This document shows, piece after piece, positions 44,183 to 52,794 of a DNA stretch of 64,000 nt. A program made the translations under genes and the position numbers. The DNA is from Uliginosibacterium sp. (GTDB taxonomy: Bacteria; Pseudomonadota; Gammaproteobacteria; Burkholderiales; Rhodocyclaceae). Each line of letters begins with the position of its first letter. Positions within the stretch are counted from its first letter, which is position 1. The stretch is from NCBI GenBank assembly GCA_016718265.1, contig JADKDZ010000002.1, forward strand, positions 248,001 to 312,000. Reading direction: 5' to 3'. The notes below the pieces were generated by a model. It was not told the DNA's origin and searched no databases. It was given only the letters and a program-made list of their open reading frames with translations.

Positions 44183-44658
44183 GTTTCCAGACTCGGCCCA
44201 TGCGCGCCGAAGATCTCCCAGCTGTTCACTCGCTGCAGTGCGATGCGTACTCTGCGAGCTATCAGGAGCCCCTTGACGCGCTGAACAGCCACTTTGAATT
44301 GGGTCGAAGCACTTGTCTGGTAGCGGTGTCAAGAGGTTGCGTTGCGGGCTACTTGCTGGCTCACCCGTGGAGCGGGCTTCCCCCTCTGCTGCATCAGCCG
44401 GTGCGTCACCCCACGCAGAATGAGTATATGTTTATCCACGATCTGGTCGTCGCTCCTGCGCTCCAGCGTAGCGGTGCTGCGGTGTCGCTACTTTCCGCCG
44501 TGTTGAAGATTGCCGAACGAGATCTGTTTTCATTCGTCAGACTCGTGTCCCTGGCAACCGCAGTCAGTTTCTGGCAAAAGCGTGGCTTCTCCCCCGCAAA
44601 GGATGAAGTGCTGCCGGCGGGATATGGTGATGCGGTGCTCATGTACCGGGAAATCTGA
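44179..44658 (+). CDS. GNAT family N-acetyltransferase
   Basis: A 159-residue single-domain GNAT. The N-terminus TRPMRAEDLPAVHSLQ is the typical beta1-alpha1 start. Acetyl-CoA-binding motif A is present as IHDLVVAPALQRSGAAVSLL, where the usual R/Q-x-x-G-x-G/A is RSGAA. The C-terminal FWQKRGF corresponds to the family's FYxKxGF. The substrate is unknown. Its ATG overlaps the hemB stop (ATGA), suggesting coupled translation, though a role in heme metabolism is not implied. Confidence 0.87.
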   Translation: MSFQTRPMRAEDLPAVHSLQCDAYSASYQEPLDALNSHFELGRSTCLVAVSRGCVAGYLLAHPWSGLPPLLHQPVRHPTQNEYMFIHDLVVAPALQRSGAAVSLLSAVLKIAERDLFSFVRLVSLATAVSFWQKRGFSPAKDEVLPAGYGDAVLMYREI

Positions 44659-44667
44659 GCCTCGGGC

Positions 44668-45060
44668 TCAAACCGTAATCTCTATCCTGTTTCCCTCAGG
44701 GTCCAGGATCACGCTCTCGTAATACCCATCGCCAGTCCAGCGTGGTCCGTCGAGTTTGATATGGCCGGCTTCAAGAAGTTGGCGAGTCAGCGTGTTAACC
44801 GCCTCCTCGCTTCCTACCGACATGGCGAGATGGGCGTAGCCAAAGAACTGGGTATCGTCGCTATCTTTTGCAGGCGCGACAATATCGGGGCGTTGCATCA
44901 GCTCGAGTCTTGCTCCGGAATCGAATCGCAGGAAACACGAGCGGAAATGCTTTCTCTCGTTGATGTAAAACGGTCCCGACGTTGCCGAAAAATAACGGCA
45001 GTAGAACTTTTGCATTTCGTCGATATCGCGTGCCCATAGCGCTACGTGCTCTACTTTCAT
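44668..45060 (-). CDS. VOC (glyoxalase/bleomycin resistance) superfamily protein
   Basis: A 130-residue two-module VOC protein from ATG 45060 (MKVEHVALWARD), with AAGG 6 bases upstream. Possible metal ligands are His5, Glu in ARLELMQ, His in YAHLAMSVG and Glu in GNRIEITV, the four-ligand pattern of the fold. The layout resembles glyoxalase I-like and fosfomycin-resistance-type proteins but the substrate cannot be fixed. A 13-bp hairpin lies in its leader, directly after the GH52 gene upstream. Confidence 0.85.
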   Translation of the reverse strand: MKVEHVALWARDIDEMQKFYCRYFSATSGPFYINERKHFRSCFLRFDSGARLELMQRPDIVAPAKDSDDTQFFGYAHLAMSVGSEEAVNTLTRQLLEAGHIKLDGPRWTGDGYYESVILDPEGNRIEITV

Positions 45061-45073
45061 AATTGCCTTTCGT

Positions 45074-45105
45074 GCTGCACGCACATCCATACATGTGCGT
45101 GCAGC
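45074..45105 (-). other. 13-bp perfect hairpin between GH52 and VOC genes
   Basis: GCTGCACGCACAT (45074-45086) pairs perfectly with ATGTGCGTGCAGC (45093-45105) around CCATAC. On the minus strand it starts 5 bases after the GH52 stop and ends 13 bases before the VOC start codon. No T-run follows, so it may be a factor-dependent terminator, an RNA processing or stability element, or a protein-binding site. Confidence 0.7.
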
Positions 45106-45110
45106 CCACT

Positions 45111-47225
45111 TTAGTTGCGGTGGAGCCAGACGTTGGAAGTCACCCCGCGCGGGTAGTACTTTGCTGCATAAACAATTCCATCTTTGATCTGCTCGCTCCA
45201 GCACCAGTATGAATGCTCGGGATGCGTAATCGCTGCGACGTTTGCAGCATCATTTACGCGAGATTCCTTTTCGACGGGTAAGCTCAAAATCCGCTCTGCA
45301 ACGAACTGGCATACGTAAATTTTCGCTGGGAAGGTATTGGCGTTTGAGGAAGTGATTCGCCAGCTTCCATCCTTCGCGATACAGGTGTCTGTCCGCATGG
45401 CGTGCTCCGTAAAGTGGCGCCCCAGCGCTTTCAGATAGTCCGCATAAGGACCATCGAGTGAGAGCTTTTCTCGCACGCCACCAAACCAGGCATAGGCGAG
45501 CCCCTCGACCACTGTGGTGAGGACCCCCTGGCTTTGCCCGCCGACCAGCGCAGGAATCCGTCCGTCAGGGCGCGTCACCGAGACGACCGTGCTTGCGCAC
45601 CGCTCCGCCTGAAGCCTCGCGCGTCGGGCTGCGTCCGTGCGGTCCAGCAAGCCGAGCAAGCGCTCTAGAATCAGGCTGGCAGCCCATGTTTTGCTGGCGA
45701 GGTAGGTATTCCCGCTCGCTTGCCCAAGGGAGTGGTCGAGGCAGTCGTAGGTGGTGATTTCCCGCCCGCTTCTGCAGCGTGAGCTGTCCTGTCGCATGAC
45801 GCCGATGCGCTGGCTGTCATCCGGGTGATCGCGGACTTCCATGCTGCCAAGGCAGTGTTCGAGGAGATCGGCACGAGACGCTATCCAGCTGCTGTCGTTT
45901 GTAGCAGTGAAGTACAAGCCCGCAGTCAGTACCCAGTTCAGCAGCTCTTCCATGGTCATGTAGGAGAAGCAACCGGTCAGGTCCGGTCTCTCGTAGCTGG
46001 AGTGCCCTGGCCGCGAGAACGCACCTGCCACGCCCATATCGTGTGGGAAGGAAATCGCCTTGTACTTGCGATCCGGAGCATCCGGAGACGCAACCTCGTC
46101 TTCATAGCAGTAGCGATCTGCATACAGGTCCAGAACGTTACGGATTGTCCAAGGGTGATGCTGCATCTCGTACAGAGAGTGGTCGGCTACTAGATCCAGC
46201 GTATTCATCATGTTGAACTCGCCCTCATTCACGATCCAGAGCGGCTTGCCATCGTGCTCGAGCAACTGGGTCGAGAACACATAGGAACGGGTAGCCGACG
46301 CGATGATGAAACGCTGGTCGTCGCTCAGGCCGGATTCGTCAAGCCGCTTGTTAGCGGTAAAACAGCGCTCAACTGCTACGTCGAAGTCGTCCAGCGCGCG
46401 CTGCGCGACCGCCTCCAGTGAGTTGAAGTAACGTGTGTAGTAGTACTGTGTGTCGATACCGGTCGTGATTTGCCCTGCCTTGAAAAAACAGAACGCAAAC
46501 CGCAAGGTGCGTGCCTCGCCAGCGGGGACTGTTGCGCAGATCGCGCCAAGCGAGCCCAGAGCATAGGTTCTAGACGCGGGCTCAATCTCGCCCAGGATGT
46601 CCCGCCAGTCCATCCCCATTCCCACCCAGGCGTCGGGCTCACGGGTCAGGATTCCAAGGTGTGCTCCTTCCGCAATTCCTACCAGCCCGTCGTCGCCTGC
46701 CACCTGCCGCAAGCCGCGATAGGGGTCTAGTCCGCTCATGCCTACTGCAACGCGTCGCGAAGAGTGGCCTTTGCGGTTGTCGACAAACACCTCCGCCCAG
46801 ACTGCAGGTGTCAATGCTTCAACCAAAGCTGTCGTATCGCCGTTCGCGGGGTCTGGAACATCACCAATCGGCGAGTACAGCGTGAAGCGGAGGTCGCCAG
46901 CCTGCCAGCTGTCAGTTGCCAGTCTGAAATCACGCTGAACGTCTTCGAGCGCCCAAGGGGTGAGGCGCTTTGCGCTGTGTGGCCAGATTTCGCCGTGATC
47001 CGAGATGAAGCGCATCAACTCCTTGTGGGACTCGGCTTCAATAAAGGGCAGTGCCTCATACTCCCCGGGGGCGTCAGCGGTCTCCAGGGCGACCAGGATC
47101 TGCTGGTTGGGGGGCAGACATCTCTCGAGATCCATGCCGCCCCGTGCCCCTGGAAAACCCAGTGTCAGGCAGGCATGTGCGCCAAAGACAGGGTGTTGAG
47201 TGTTGAAATGCATGTTCTTGGGCAT
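45111..47225 (-). CDS. Glycoside hydrolase family 52 beta-xylosidase
   Basis: A 704-residue GH52 enzyme, full length for the family (about 700). The start (NMHFNTQHPVFGAHACLTLG FPGARGGMDLE), LWIVNEGEFNMMNTLDL and REITTYDCLDHSLGQASGN match the Geobacillus stearothermophilus xylosidase closely. The nucleophile is expected in NEGEF (Glu334/336) and the acid/base Asp in TTYDCLD (Asp494). GH52 enzymes release xylose from the ends of xylo-oligosaccharides with retention. There is no signal peptide, so it acts in the cytoplasm on imported oligosaccharides. A divergent AraC regulator is the likely controller. No xylose transporter or xylA/xylB is in the window. Confidence 0.93.
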   Translation of the reverse strand: MPKNMHFNTQHPVFGAHACLTLGFPGARGGMDLERCLPPNQQILVALETADAPGEYEALPFIEAESHKELMRFISDHGEIWPHSAKRLTPWALEDVQRDFRLATDSWQAGDLRFTLYSPIGDVPDPANGDTTALVEALTPAVWAEVFVDNRKGHSSRRVAVGMSGLDPYRGLRQVAGDDGLVGIAEGAHLGILTREPDAWVGMGMDWRDILGEIEPASRTYALGSLGAICATVPAGEARTLRFAFCFFKAGQITTGIDTQYYYTRYFNSLEAVAQRALDDFDVAVERCFTANKRLDESGLSDDQRFIIASATRSYVFSTQLLEHDGKPLWIVNEGEFNMMNTLDLVADHSLYEMQHHPWTIRNVLDLYADRYCYEDEVASPDAPDRKYKAISFPHDMGVAGAFSRPGHSSYERPDLTGCFSYMTMEELLNWVLTAGLYFTATNDSSWIASRADLLEHCLGSMEVRDHPDDSQRIGVMRQDSSRCRSGREITTYDCLDHSLGQASGNTYLASKTWAASLILERLLGLLDRTDAARRARLQAERCASTVVSVTRPDGRIPALVGGQSQGVLTTVVEGLAYAWFGGVREKLSLDGPYADYLKALGRHFTEHAMRTDTCIAKDGSWRITSSNANTFPAKIYVCQFVAERILSLPVEKESRVNDAANVAAITHPEHSYWCWSEQIKDGIVYAAKYYPRGVTSNVWLHRN

Positions 47226-47389
47226 AGCGAGAACCTTTCGTGATTCGGATGGCCTTATTGTGGCGTCGATGCGGCGCGCGAGCGATACCTGCAGACATGG
47301 CGTGCTTGCCCTGAAGCTAGATTCCTGGATTGAAAGCCTGTCCGAAAGAGCGCATCATCAGGGCCAGTTCAATTTGATTGCCTGCCACC

Positions 47390-48346
47390 GTGTCTACCAT
47401 CCCCGTTCACGCGCCCTGCACAAGCTTCAGCTCTCCGAGTGGTGACGATGTGCTGATTGTTCAGCCAAATCTGAACGCGACCTTCTCGCTGACCGGGACC
47501 CATCTGAGGATCGTCCCCCCCGGATGGTCCTATCCCCGGCACGACCATCCCTATTTCGAACTGATCCTGCAGGAGCAGGGGGAACAGCACAATCGTTTGA
47601 CAGGGCGGAGCCTGACCCAGCGGCCGGGAGACGTGCTGCTGCTGTGTCCATTTGACGCACATGCGTCGAGTGCGCCGTCAGCCGCGAGTTTCTACTGCGT
47701 GCACTTTGATGTAGACGAATTGGCGTTGCGCAGATTGCTCTGCCGTGCCGGTACACGGCTGATTGATGGCGAGTCGCATTCGGGGCGGCGCGTTCGCGAG
47801 GCTTTGCAATCTCTGCGAACGGTAGCTGGGCCGGAGGCAGCGACGCCCGAGTCCATGCTCGTCTACCGCTTGCGCAGCGGTGCAGCGCTGTTTGAAGTGC
47901 TGGCCCGGCTCGCGGAGGCTTTCTTGCAGGAGGACGGTACGCTGCCGGAGCTCTCGCAAGTGGCCTTGCAAACGGCCAGCCGCCTTGCTGAGTTGATTCA
48001 GCGAGAGACCGAACGGGGAGAGAGCAGCGTGTGTATTGAGTCTGCTATCAGGCGCCTTGGTTACCACCCTGACTACGGGAACATGCTGTTCCGCCAAGTG
48101 TATGGCATGTCAGCCCGACAATACCGCTCGCTGGTCAAGCTCAAGCGCGCCAAAACGCTCCTGCTCGACAACGAGATGAGTGTGCAGAGTGTTGCAGAGC
48201 GCATGGGTTACTCGGATACAGCTCATTTCTCGCGTCAGTTCAAGCGATGGACGGGAATGTCTCCCATCGCCTATCGGAGCAACACCGGGATTGCAGGTAA
48301 AGCTGAAGCTAACATCCCGCAGGATTTTGCGATGCCCGCCGTCTGA
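47390..48346 (+). CDS. AraC family transcriptional regulator
   Basis: A 318-residue protein with an N-terminal cupin sensor domain (PPGWSYPRHDHPYFELILQEQG; RPGDVLLLCPFDAH) and a C-terminal AraC DNA-binding domain with two helix-turn-helices (IESAIRRLGYHPDYGNMLFRQVYGMSARQY; MSVQSVAERMGYSDTAHFSRQFKRWTGMSP). GTG 47390 is the preferred start; TTG 47378 is possible. It is divergent from the GH52 xylosidase across 164 bases and probably activates it in response to xylose or xylobiose (inference). Its end overlaps the convergent rquA by 38 bases. Confidence 0.92.
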   Translation: MSTIPVHAPCTSFSSPSGDDVLIVQPNLNATFSLTGTHLRIVPPGWSYPRHDHPYFELILQEQGEQHNRLTGRSLTQRPGDVLLLCPFDAHASSAPSAASFYCVHFDVDELALRRLLCRAGTRLIDGESHSGRRVREALQSLRTVAGPEAATPESMLVYRLRSGAALFEVLARLAEAFLQEDGTLPELSQVALQTASRLAELIQRETERGESSVCIESAIRRLGYHPDYGNMLFRQVYGMSARQYRSLVKLKRAKTLLLDNEMSVQSVAERMGYSDTAHFSRQFKRWTGMSPIAYRSNTGIAGKAEANIPQDFAMPAV

Positions 48347-49079
48347 CGCGAACTATCTGATACACGCCGCCAAACAGACATTCTTTCTCCCACTCAAACA
48401 TGCTCGCCTGGCTGGCGTAACTGCTGATTTCGCGCTCCCACAGGCTCTTCGCAAACGGTTCGAGGAAGTGATTGACGACGCGAAGAATGTAGCCAACGGG
48501 TTGCCACCACGCAGGCCGGTGATAATCGACAAATACAGCCTCTCCGCTGTCGGGGATCTGGCTCAGCATGTTGTCCACGATTGCGTGCTTCCATTCCTCG
48601 GGTACTTCATGCAGCAGAAAGAAGCTGCAGATCAGGTCGTAAGCGTGGCCCTCGCCCTCGAAGTGGGCTGCATCGTGCCGAATCACGCGTACCCAGGGCA
48701 GGTGCCCGATCTTGCGCTGGCCGTGCTCGATCTGTACCGGCGTAATGTCAGTCAGATGGAAGCAGCCCGCCGCGCCGACTCGCTGCGCAGCCCGGACAAC
48801 TAGATCGCCATACACATGGGCAATCTGCCAGACACGCATGCCCGGTTTGATCAGCGCCAGATAGGCGCGCATCAAGCGTTGATCGTTACCAAACAGAAGG
48901 GTTTTGACGACGATGTTGCGATCCAACCAGCCAACCTTGGCTGGATTGACATACGCCCAGTCGTACACCTCAGACATGTATGCAGGCACTTCGTTATTGG
49001 CGTTCAGATTGCGGATTTTTGGGGGAACTGCGGTGCGCCTAGAATCTGTTCTGGCGGCTTCGTAAGTCGTGTCGACCAT
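48309..49079 (-). CDS. rquA: Rhodoquinone biosynthesis protein RquA
   Basis: A 256-residue class I methyltransferase-like protein. It carries the RquA-specific block VPAYMSEVYDWAYVNP near residue 31, then LDRNIVVKTLLFGN, an atypical SAM motif I (VWQIAHVYGDLV in place of DxGxGxG), FLLHEVPEEWKHAIVDNML, VFVDYHRP and LEPFAKSLWEREISSYA. RquA is reported to replace a methoxy group of ubiquinone with an amino group taken from SAM, giving rhodoquinone for fumarate-reducing anaerobic metabolism. ATG 49079 is chosen; a GTG at 49091 is possible. rquA is patchily distributed and often horizontally acquired. It overlaps the end of the convergent AraC gene. Confidence 0.9.
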   Translation of the reverse strand: MVDTTYEAARTDSRRTAVPPKIRNLNANNEVPAYMSEVYDWAYVNPAKVGWLDRNIVVKTLLFGNDQRLMRAYLALIKPGMRVWQIAHVYGDLVVRAAQRVGAAGCFHLTDITPVQIEHGQRKIGHLPWVRVIRHDAAHFEGEGHAYDLICSFFLLHEVPEEWKHAIVDNMLSQIPDSGEAVFVDYHRPAWWQPVGYILRVVNHFLEPFAKSLWEREISSYASQASMFEWEKECLFGGVYQIVRVRRRASQNPAGC

Positions 49080-49170
49080 AGCATGAAACACTGTGAATAC
49101 CGGGGTGACGATAGCAGTTCCTGATCGCGAGGCTATTGCGCTGAGCCAAATCCGATGCTTCTTGTCTCGC

Positions 49171-50124
49171 TCAAGAAGCGTTGCGCCGGGATTGCCACGT
49201 GTCTCGCGAGATCAGGCGCTCTTCCAGCAGGGCTGGAAACGATGAGAGCCGAATCCCCCAGTCCGGCGAGAGGCGGAGTGTCGGCGGTACTTCACTGCCT
49301 AGCCGTTGAATCCGGACAGATGCCGGCAGGTACTCCAGCATGTCGACGACAGCGTCGATATAAGCTGCTGGTTGAAGCAAAGGGACGCGTTCCGGGCTGG
49401 CGCGCCAAAGGTTTGCAAGACGGGTGCCGCGAACGATCTGCAGTTGGTGGAACTTGAGCGCGTCAATCGGCAGGCCTGCCAGGGCCTGGGCGCCCGCGAT
49501 CAGGCTCGTTGTGCTTTCTCCCGGCAGTCCCAACAGGAGGTGGCCGGTGATGAATAATCCGCGCTGCGCAGCGCGGCCAATGGCGTCGCGGGTGCAGGCA
49601 AAGTCATGGCCGCGCAGGCATTCCGTCAGAACGGCGTCTGAACACGACTCGATGCCGATCTCGAGTTCAACGACATGCGTCCTTGCGATATCCGCCAGGT
49701 AGTCGAGGACTTCGTCGGGCAGGCAATCCGGACGTGTGCCCACGACGATGCCGGCAATGGCCGGGTGATCGAGCGCCTTGCGGTATCGTTCCGCCAATAC
49801 ATCGAGTGTGGCGTAGGTGTTCGAATAGGCTTGAAAGTAGGCAAGGAAGCGCCGCGCATCGGGATAGCGGCGCCGCATGAATGTGAGCCCGGTCTCGATC
49901 TGATCGTCGATGTCGCGCTGCTCGCGCAGGTATGCTGGTGTGAAGCCCTCGTTATTGCAGAACGAACACCCGCCGATCCCCACGTTTCCGTCACGGTTCG
50001 GGCACGTGAAACCGGCATCAATCGAGATCTTCTGCATCCTTCCGCCATGTGCTTTCTTCACCCAGTCGTTGTAAGCGTGATAGCGCCGGCCACTGAAGCA
50101 GGCGGGGAGGGGGGCGTCAGACAT
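49171..50124 (-). CDS. TIGR01212 (YhcC-like) radical SAM protein
   Basis: A 317-residue radical SAM protein. The unusual cluster motif is CPNRDGNVGIGGCSFC near residue 41, as in the YhcC/TIGR01212 family with a longer spacing before the CxxC pair. Other family blocks are FQAYSNTYA, GTRPDCLPDEVLDYL, VELEIGIES and HLLLGLPGES. The family is related to elongator Elp3-like enzymes; its reaction is not firmly established. Start ATG 50124 overlaps the UdgX-like gene's end by 8 bases. This places it third in the operon headed by a LexA box. Confidence 0.9.
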   Translation of the reverse strand: MSDAPLPACFSGRRYHAYNDWVKKAHGGRMQKISIDAGFTCPNRDGNVGIGGCSFCNNEGFTPAYLREQRDIDDQIETGLTFMRRRYPDARRFLAYFQAYSNTYATLDVLAERYRKALDHPAIAGIVVGTRPDCLPDEVLDYLADIARTHVVELEIGIESCSDAVLTECLRGHDFACTRDAIGRAAQRGLFITGHLLLGLPGESTTSLIAGAQALAGLPIDALKFHQLQIVRGTRLANLWRASPERVPLLQPAAYIDAVVDMLEYLPASVRIQRLGSEVPPTLRLSPDWGIRLSSFPALLEERLISRDTWQSRRNAS

Positions 50125-51559
50125 TGAGCGTGAAGGAACGAGATGTGTCGGAGGGGCAGTATCGCTGATCAACAAGCTGTCTGGCCAATACCAGACTGGC
50201 CGTGATGTGGGCTCTGGCTCGAGTTCGAGCGGCGGGATCTTTGCTGCGCAGCGCAAAACCAGGATGCCAGGTGGGAATAATCCAGCATCCGGCCCACAGA
50301 ATAGCGCTGGGCTCCGCATCCCGTGCCAGGGCGTCTCCACTCAGGCCGAGGGCCGTGGCGGCGCTCAGGCCAAGCGCGACAACGACGCGCGGCGCCAGCA
50401 CTTCAAGTTCCCGCTGAAGCCACCCCTTGCAAGCCTCAACGTGATGCGGTGCAGGCGAACGGTACACGCGCTGAAGCTGCCTTGTCTCGAAGCGAAAGTG
50501 TTTGACCGCGTGCGTCAGGAATACCGCCTCGCGCGCGAGGCCGGCCTCACTCAGCACGGTGTCGAGAAAGCGGCCCAAGGGACCGGAGAACGCTTCTCCG
50601 ACCAGATCGTCGTGATCGTCAGCTTGTTCGCCAACCAGTGCTATCTGCGCATCGCTTGGCCCGGTGCCGGCGACGGGGTAGGTCGCGTGCTCCCACAGTT
50701 CGCATTGACGACAAACGTCGAGCCCCTCATCTGAACAGCGCACGCGGTGAGCGCTTCGGCCGCAGCTATACACCTGGCTCGCCGGTGACGACGCCACCGG
50801 TCTGGCCTGCTCCTGTCGGCTCTCTCCCAGGCGCGCCGCCGAGATCAACGCCGGAGCATCGCGAGACTCGGGCAGGGCGACACCATGCCTGTGTGGCAGG
50901 TGCGCTCGCATCAGTTCAGGATTCAGTCGCTCCGGATTGAATGTGCTGCGGTAGTAGTGCCGCCACAAGTCTTCACTTGCGTCCCCGCCCGAGGAAGGGA
51001 TGCTGACAGGGGCGCCCCAGTTCAGCTGTGTGCCGTCAGAACACACAGACCCTGACGGTGTTGAAATCAGCCACGTGGTGCGCCCCATGCGTTCGAGGAA
51101 GTGGGGCGCGACAAACGCCAGAACATCGTGCTCGGGGACGTACGATGCAACAAACCTCGGATCTCCCTCGGCTTCGGGCCGTTCGTGGAAGCGGATAAAG
51201 CCTTTCATGAGATGGGCGGCTTTTGATACGGCTTGTGCACGGCGCACAAGTTTTGTGCCCTCCGGGTCGCCTGCCAGCACAGCGCTGCGGTCGCCGTGAT
51301 GCCAGCGCCAGAGCACACGATACGGCAAGGACCAACGCTCCGGGTCGAGATAGGCACAGGCCAACCGAAGTCTCTCGATTAGCGCTATGGGCAGGGCCGT
51401 GCTCGCAGCAACATGGCGCATGTCGAAGCATGACATCAAGGTTTGATCGTACGCAGGATCGTGCACCCAGTGCACGTCGTCCGGCGGTACTTCCGCAGCA
51501 ATCAGAGCTGTGACTTGGCGCAGCCAGTCGTCAAATCGTGTCACGTGAACGTTTTGCAT
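50117..51559 (-). CDS. DUF4130 (TIGR03915)-UdgX-like (TIGR03914) fusion, uracil-DNA glycosylase superfamily
   Basis: A 480-residue fusion from ATG 51559, 4 bases after the upstream gene. Residues 1-240 are DUF4130. Residues about 275-460 are a UdgX/family-4-like UDG domain with four probable [4Fe-4S] Cys (283, 286, 377, 425), motif A GEQADDHDD at 310, TNAVKHFKF-like THAVKHFRF, and TWHPGF. UdgX binds uracil-DNA covalently through the His of KRRIHKTP; the matching segment here is LQRVYRSP, with Tyr366 in place of His. The protein may thus excise uracil without covalent trapping, or have another activity (inference). Confidence 0.88.
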   Translation of the reverse strand: MQNVHVTRFDDWLRQVTALIAAEVPPDDVHWVHDPAYDQTLMSCFDMRHVAASTALPIALIERLRLACAYLDPERWSLPYRVLWRWHHGDRSAVLAGDPEGTKLVRRAQAVSKAAHLMKGFIRFHERPEAEGDPRFVASYVPEHDVLAFVAPHFLERMGRTTWLISTPSGSVCSDGTQLNWGAPVSIPSSGGDASEDLWRHYYRSTFNPERLNPELMRAHLPHRHGVALPESRDAPALISAARLGESRQEQARPVASSPASQVYSCGRSAHRVRCSDEGLDVCRQCELWEHATYPVAGTGPSDAQIALVGEQADDHDDLVGEAFSGPLGRFLDTVLSEAGLAREAVFLTHAVKHFRFETRQLQRVYRSPAPHHVEACKGWLQRELEVLAPRVVVALGLSAATALGLSGDALARDAEPSAILWAGCWIIPTWHPGFALRSKDPAARTRARAHITASLVLARQLVDQRYCPSDTSRSFTLNV

Positions 51560-51563
51560 TCGC

Positions 51564-52784
51564 CTATACCGACATGTTGGTAAAAAGGGGAAGCTGGCGT
51601 TCGGCAAGCTTGGCTTTCAGGGCCTCCGAGCTCTGCTCAGCGTGTTGTGGCAGGTAGTCGACTGTTTGAATGAAGTTGCGCAGCTTGGTCATCTGACAGC
51701 GCAAGCGCACCAGATCGTTAAAGCGGATTTTCCGCTGACGCCGAAGCGTGACAATTCGCTGCGCATTCAGGACGCCAATTCCCGGTACCCGTGCGATCAG
51801 CCACGTGTCAGCGGCGTTGAGGTCGACCGGGAAAAATGCGCGATTAGACAATGCCCACGCCAGCTTTGGATCAATGTCGAGCGAGAGATTGCCGGGTTCG
51901 GGAAGCAATTCCTTGATCGAGAAGCCATACCCACGCACCAGAAAATCCGCTTGATACAGACGATGTTCGCGTAGAAGAGGCGGTGCCTGGTTGGGCAGCT
52001 GGCCAGCGCTGAACGGTATGGGGCTGAACGCCGAGTAGTAAACCCGCCTCAGACGGTAAGCTCCGTACAGGTTTTCGGCTGTTTTCAGGATTGTGTGATC
52101 ATCGGTCGCGTCGGCACCTACGATCATTTGTGTGCTTTGTCCTGCGGGCGAGAAGCGCGGCGCCTTACGTTCGGCGCTTGCTTCGTCTATGCGGGCGCGG
52201 ATCTGCCCCATTGCACGCCGGATCGTCTGCACTTTCTTCTCGGGCGCCAGACGGACAATCCCTTCCTCGGTCGGGAGCTCTATGTTGGCACTGAGGCGAT
52301 CGGCGTACTGTCCGGCAAGTGTGATCAGGGACGGATCAGCGTCAGGGATTGTCTTCAGGTGAATGTATCCACGAAAAGCATGCTCTTCGCGCAACTTGCG
52401 CGCGACCAGCGTGAGCTGCTCCATCGTGTAGTCCGCCGATCGAATGATGCCGGAGCTGAGAAAAAGCCCCTCAATGTAGTTACGGCGATAAAAGTCCAGC
52501 GTCAGGCTGACAAGCTCGTCTGCCTTGAACCTTGCGCGTGGAACATCGCTGCTGCGCCGATTCACGCAGTAGCTGCAGTCGTAGGTACAGAAGTTGGTCA
52601 GTAAGACCTTGAGCAAGGAGATGCAGCGGCCGTCTGGCGTATAACTGTGGCACACGCCCATAGGCGCGACATTTCCGATGCCGGCCTTGCCCGCCGAGCC
52701 GCGTTTTGGGGCGCCGCTGCTGGAACAGGAGACATCGTACTTGGCCGCTGCAGCGAGGATTTCGAGTTTTTGGTGGATGTCCAT
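51564..52784 (-). CDS. Putative DNA modification/repair radical SAM protein (TIGR03916)
   Basis: A 406-residue radical SAM protein, first gene of its operon. The cluster motif is CTYDCSYC at about residue 66; family blocks include KAGIGNVAPMGVCHSYTPDG, LFLSSGIIRSADYTMEQ, HLKTIPDADP and ANIELPTEEG. A C-terminal helix-hairpin-helix (LIARVPGIGVLNAQRIVTLRR) suggests DNA binding. The family is known to pair with the DUF4130/UdgX protein, as here. A complete LexA box lies 10 bases upstream of ATG 52784. The actual reaction is not known. Confidence 0.92.
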   Translation of the reverse strand: MDIHQKLEILAAAAKYDVSCSSSGAPKRGSAGKAGIGNVAPMGVCHSYTPDGRCISLLKVLLTNFCTYDCSYCVNRRSSDVPRARFKADELVSLTLDFYRRNYIEGLFLSSGIIRSADYTMEQLTLVARKLREEHAFRGYIHLKTIPDADPSLITLAGQYADRLSANIELPTEEGIVRLAPEKKVQTIRRAMGQIRARIDEASAERKAPRFSPAGQSTQMIVGADATDDHTILKTAENLYGAYRLRRVYYSAFSPIPFSAGQLPNQAPPLLREHRLYQADFLVRGYGFSIKELLPEPGNLSLDIDPKLAWALSNRAFFPVDLNAADTWLIARVPGIGVLNAQRIVTLRRQRKIRFNDLVRLRCQMTKLRNFIQTVDYLPQHAEQSSEALKAKLAERQLPLFTNMSV

Positions 52785-52794
52785 GGCCCCGAGA

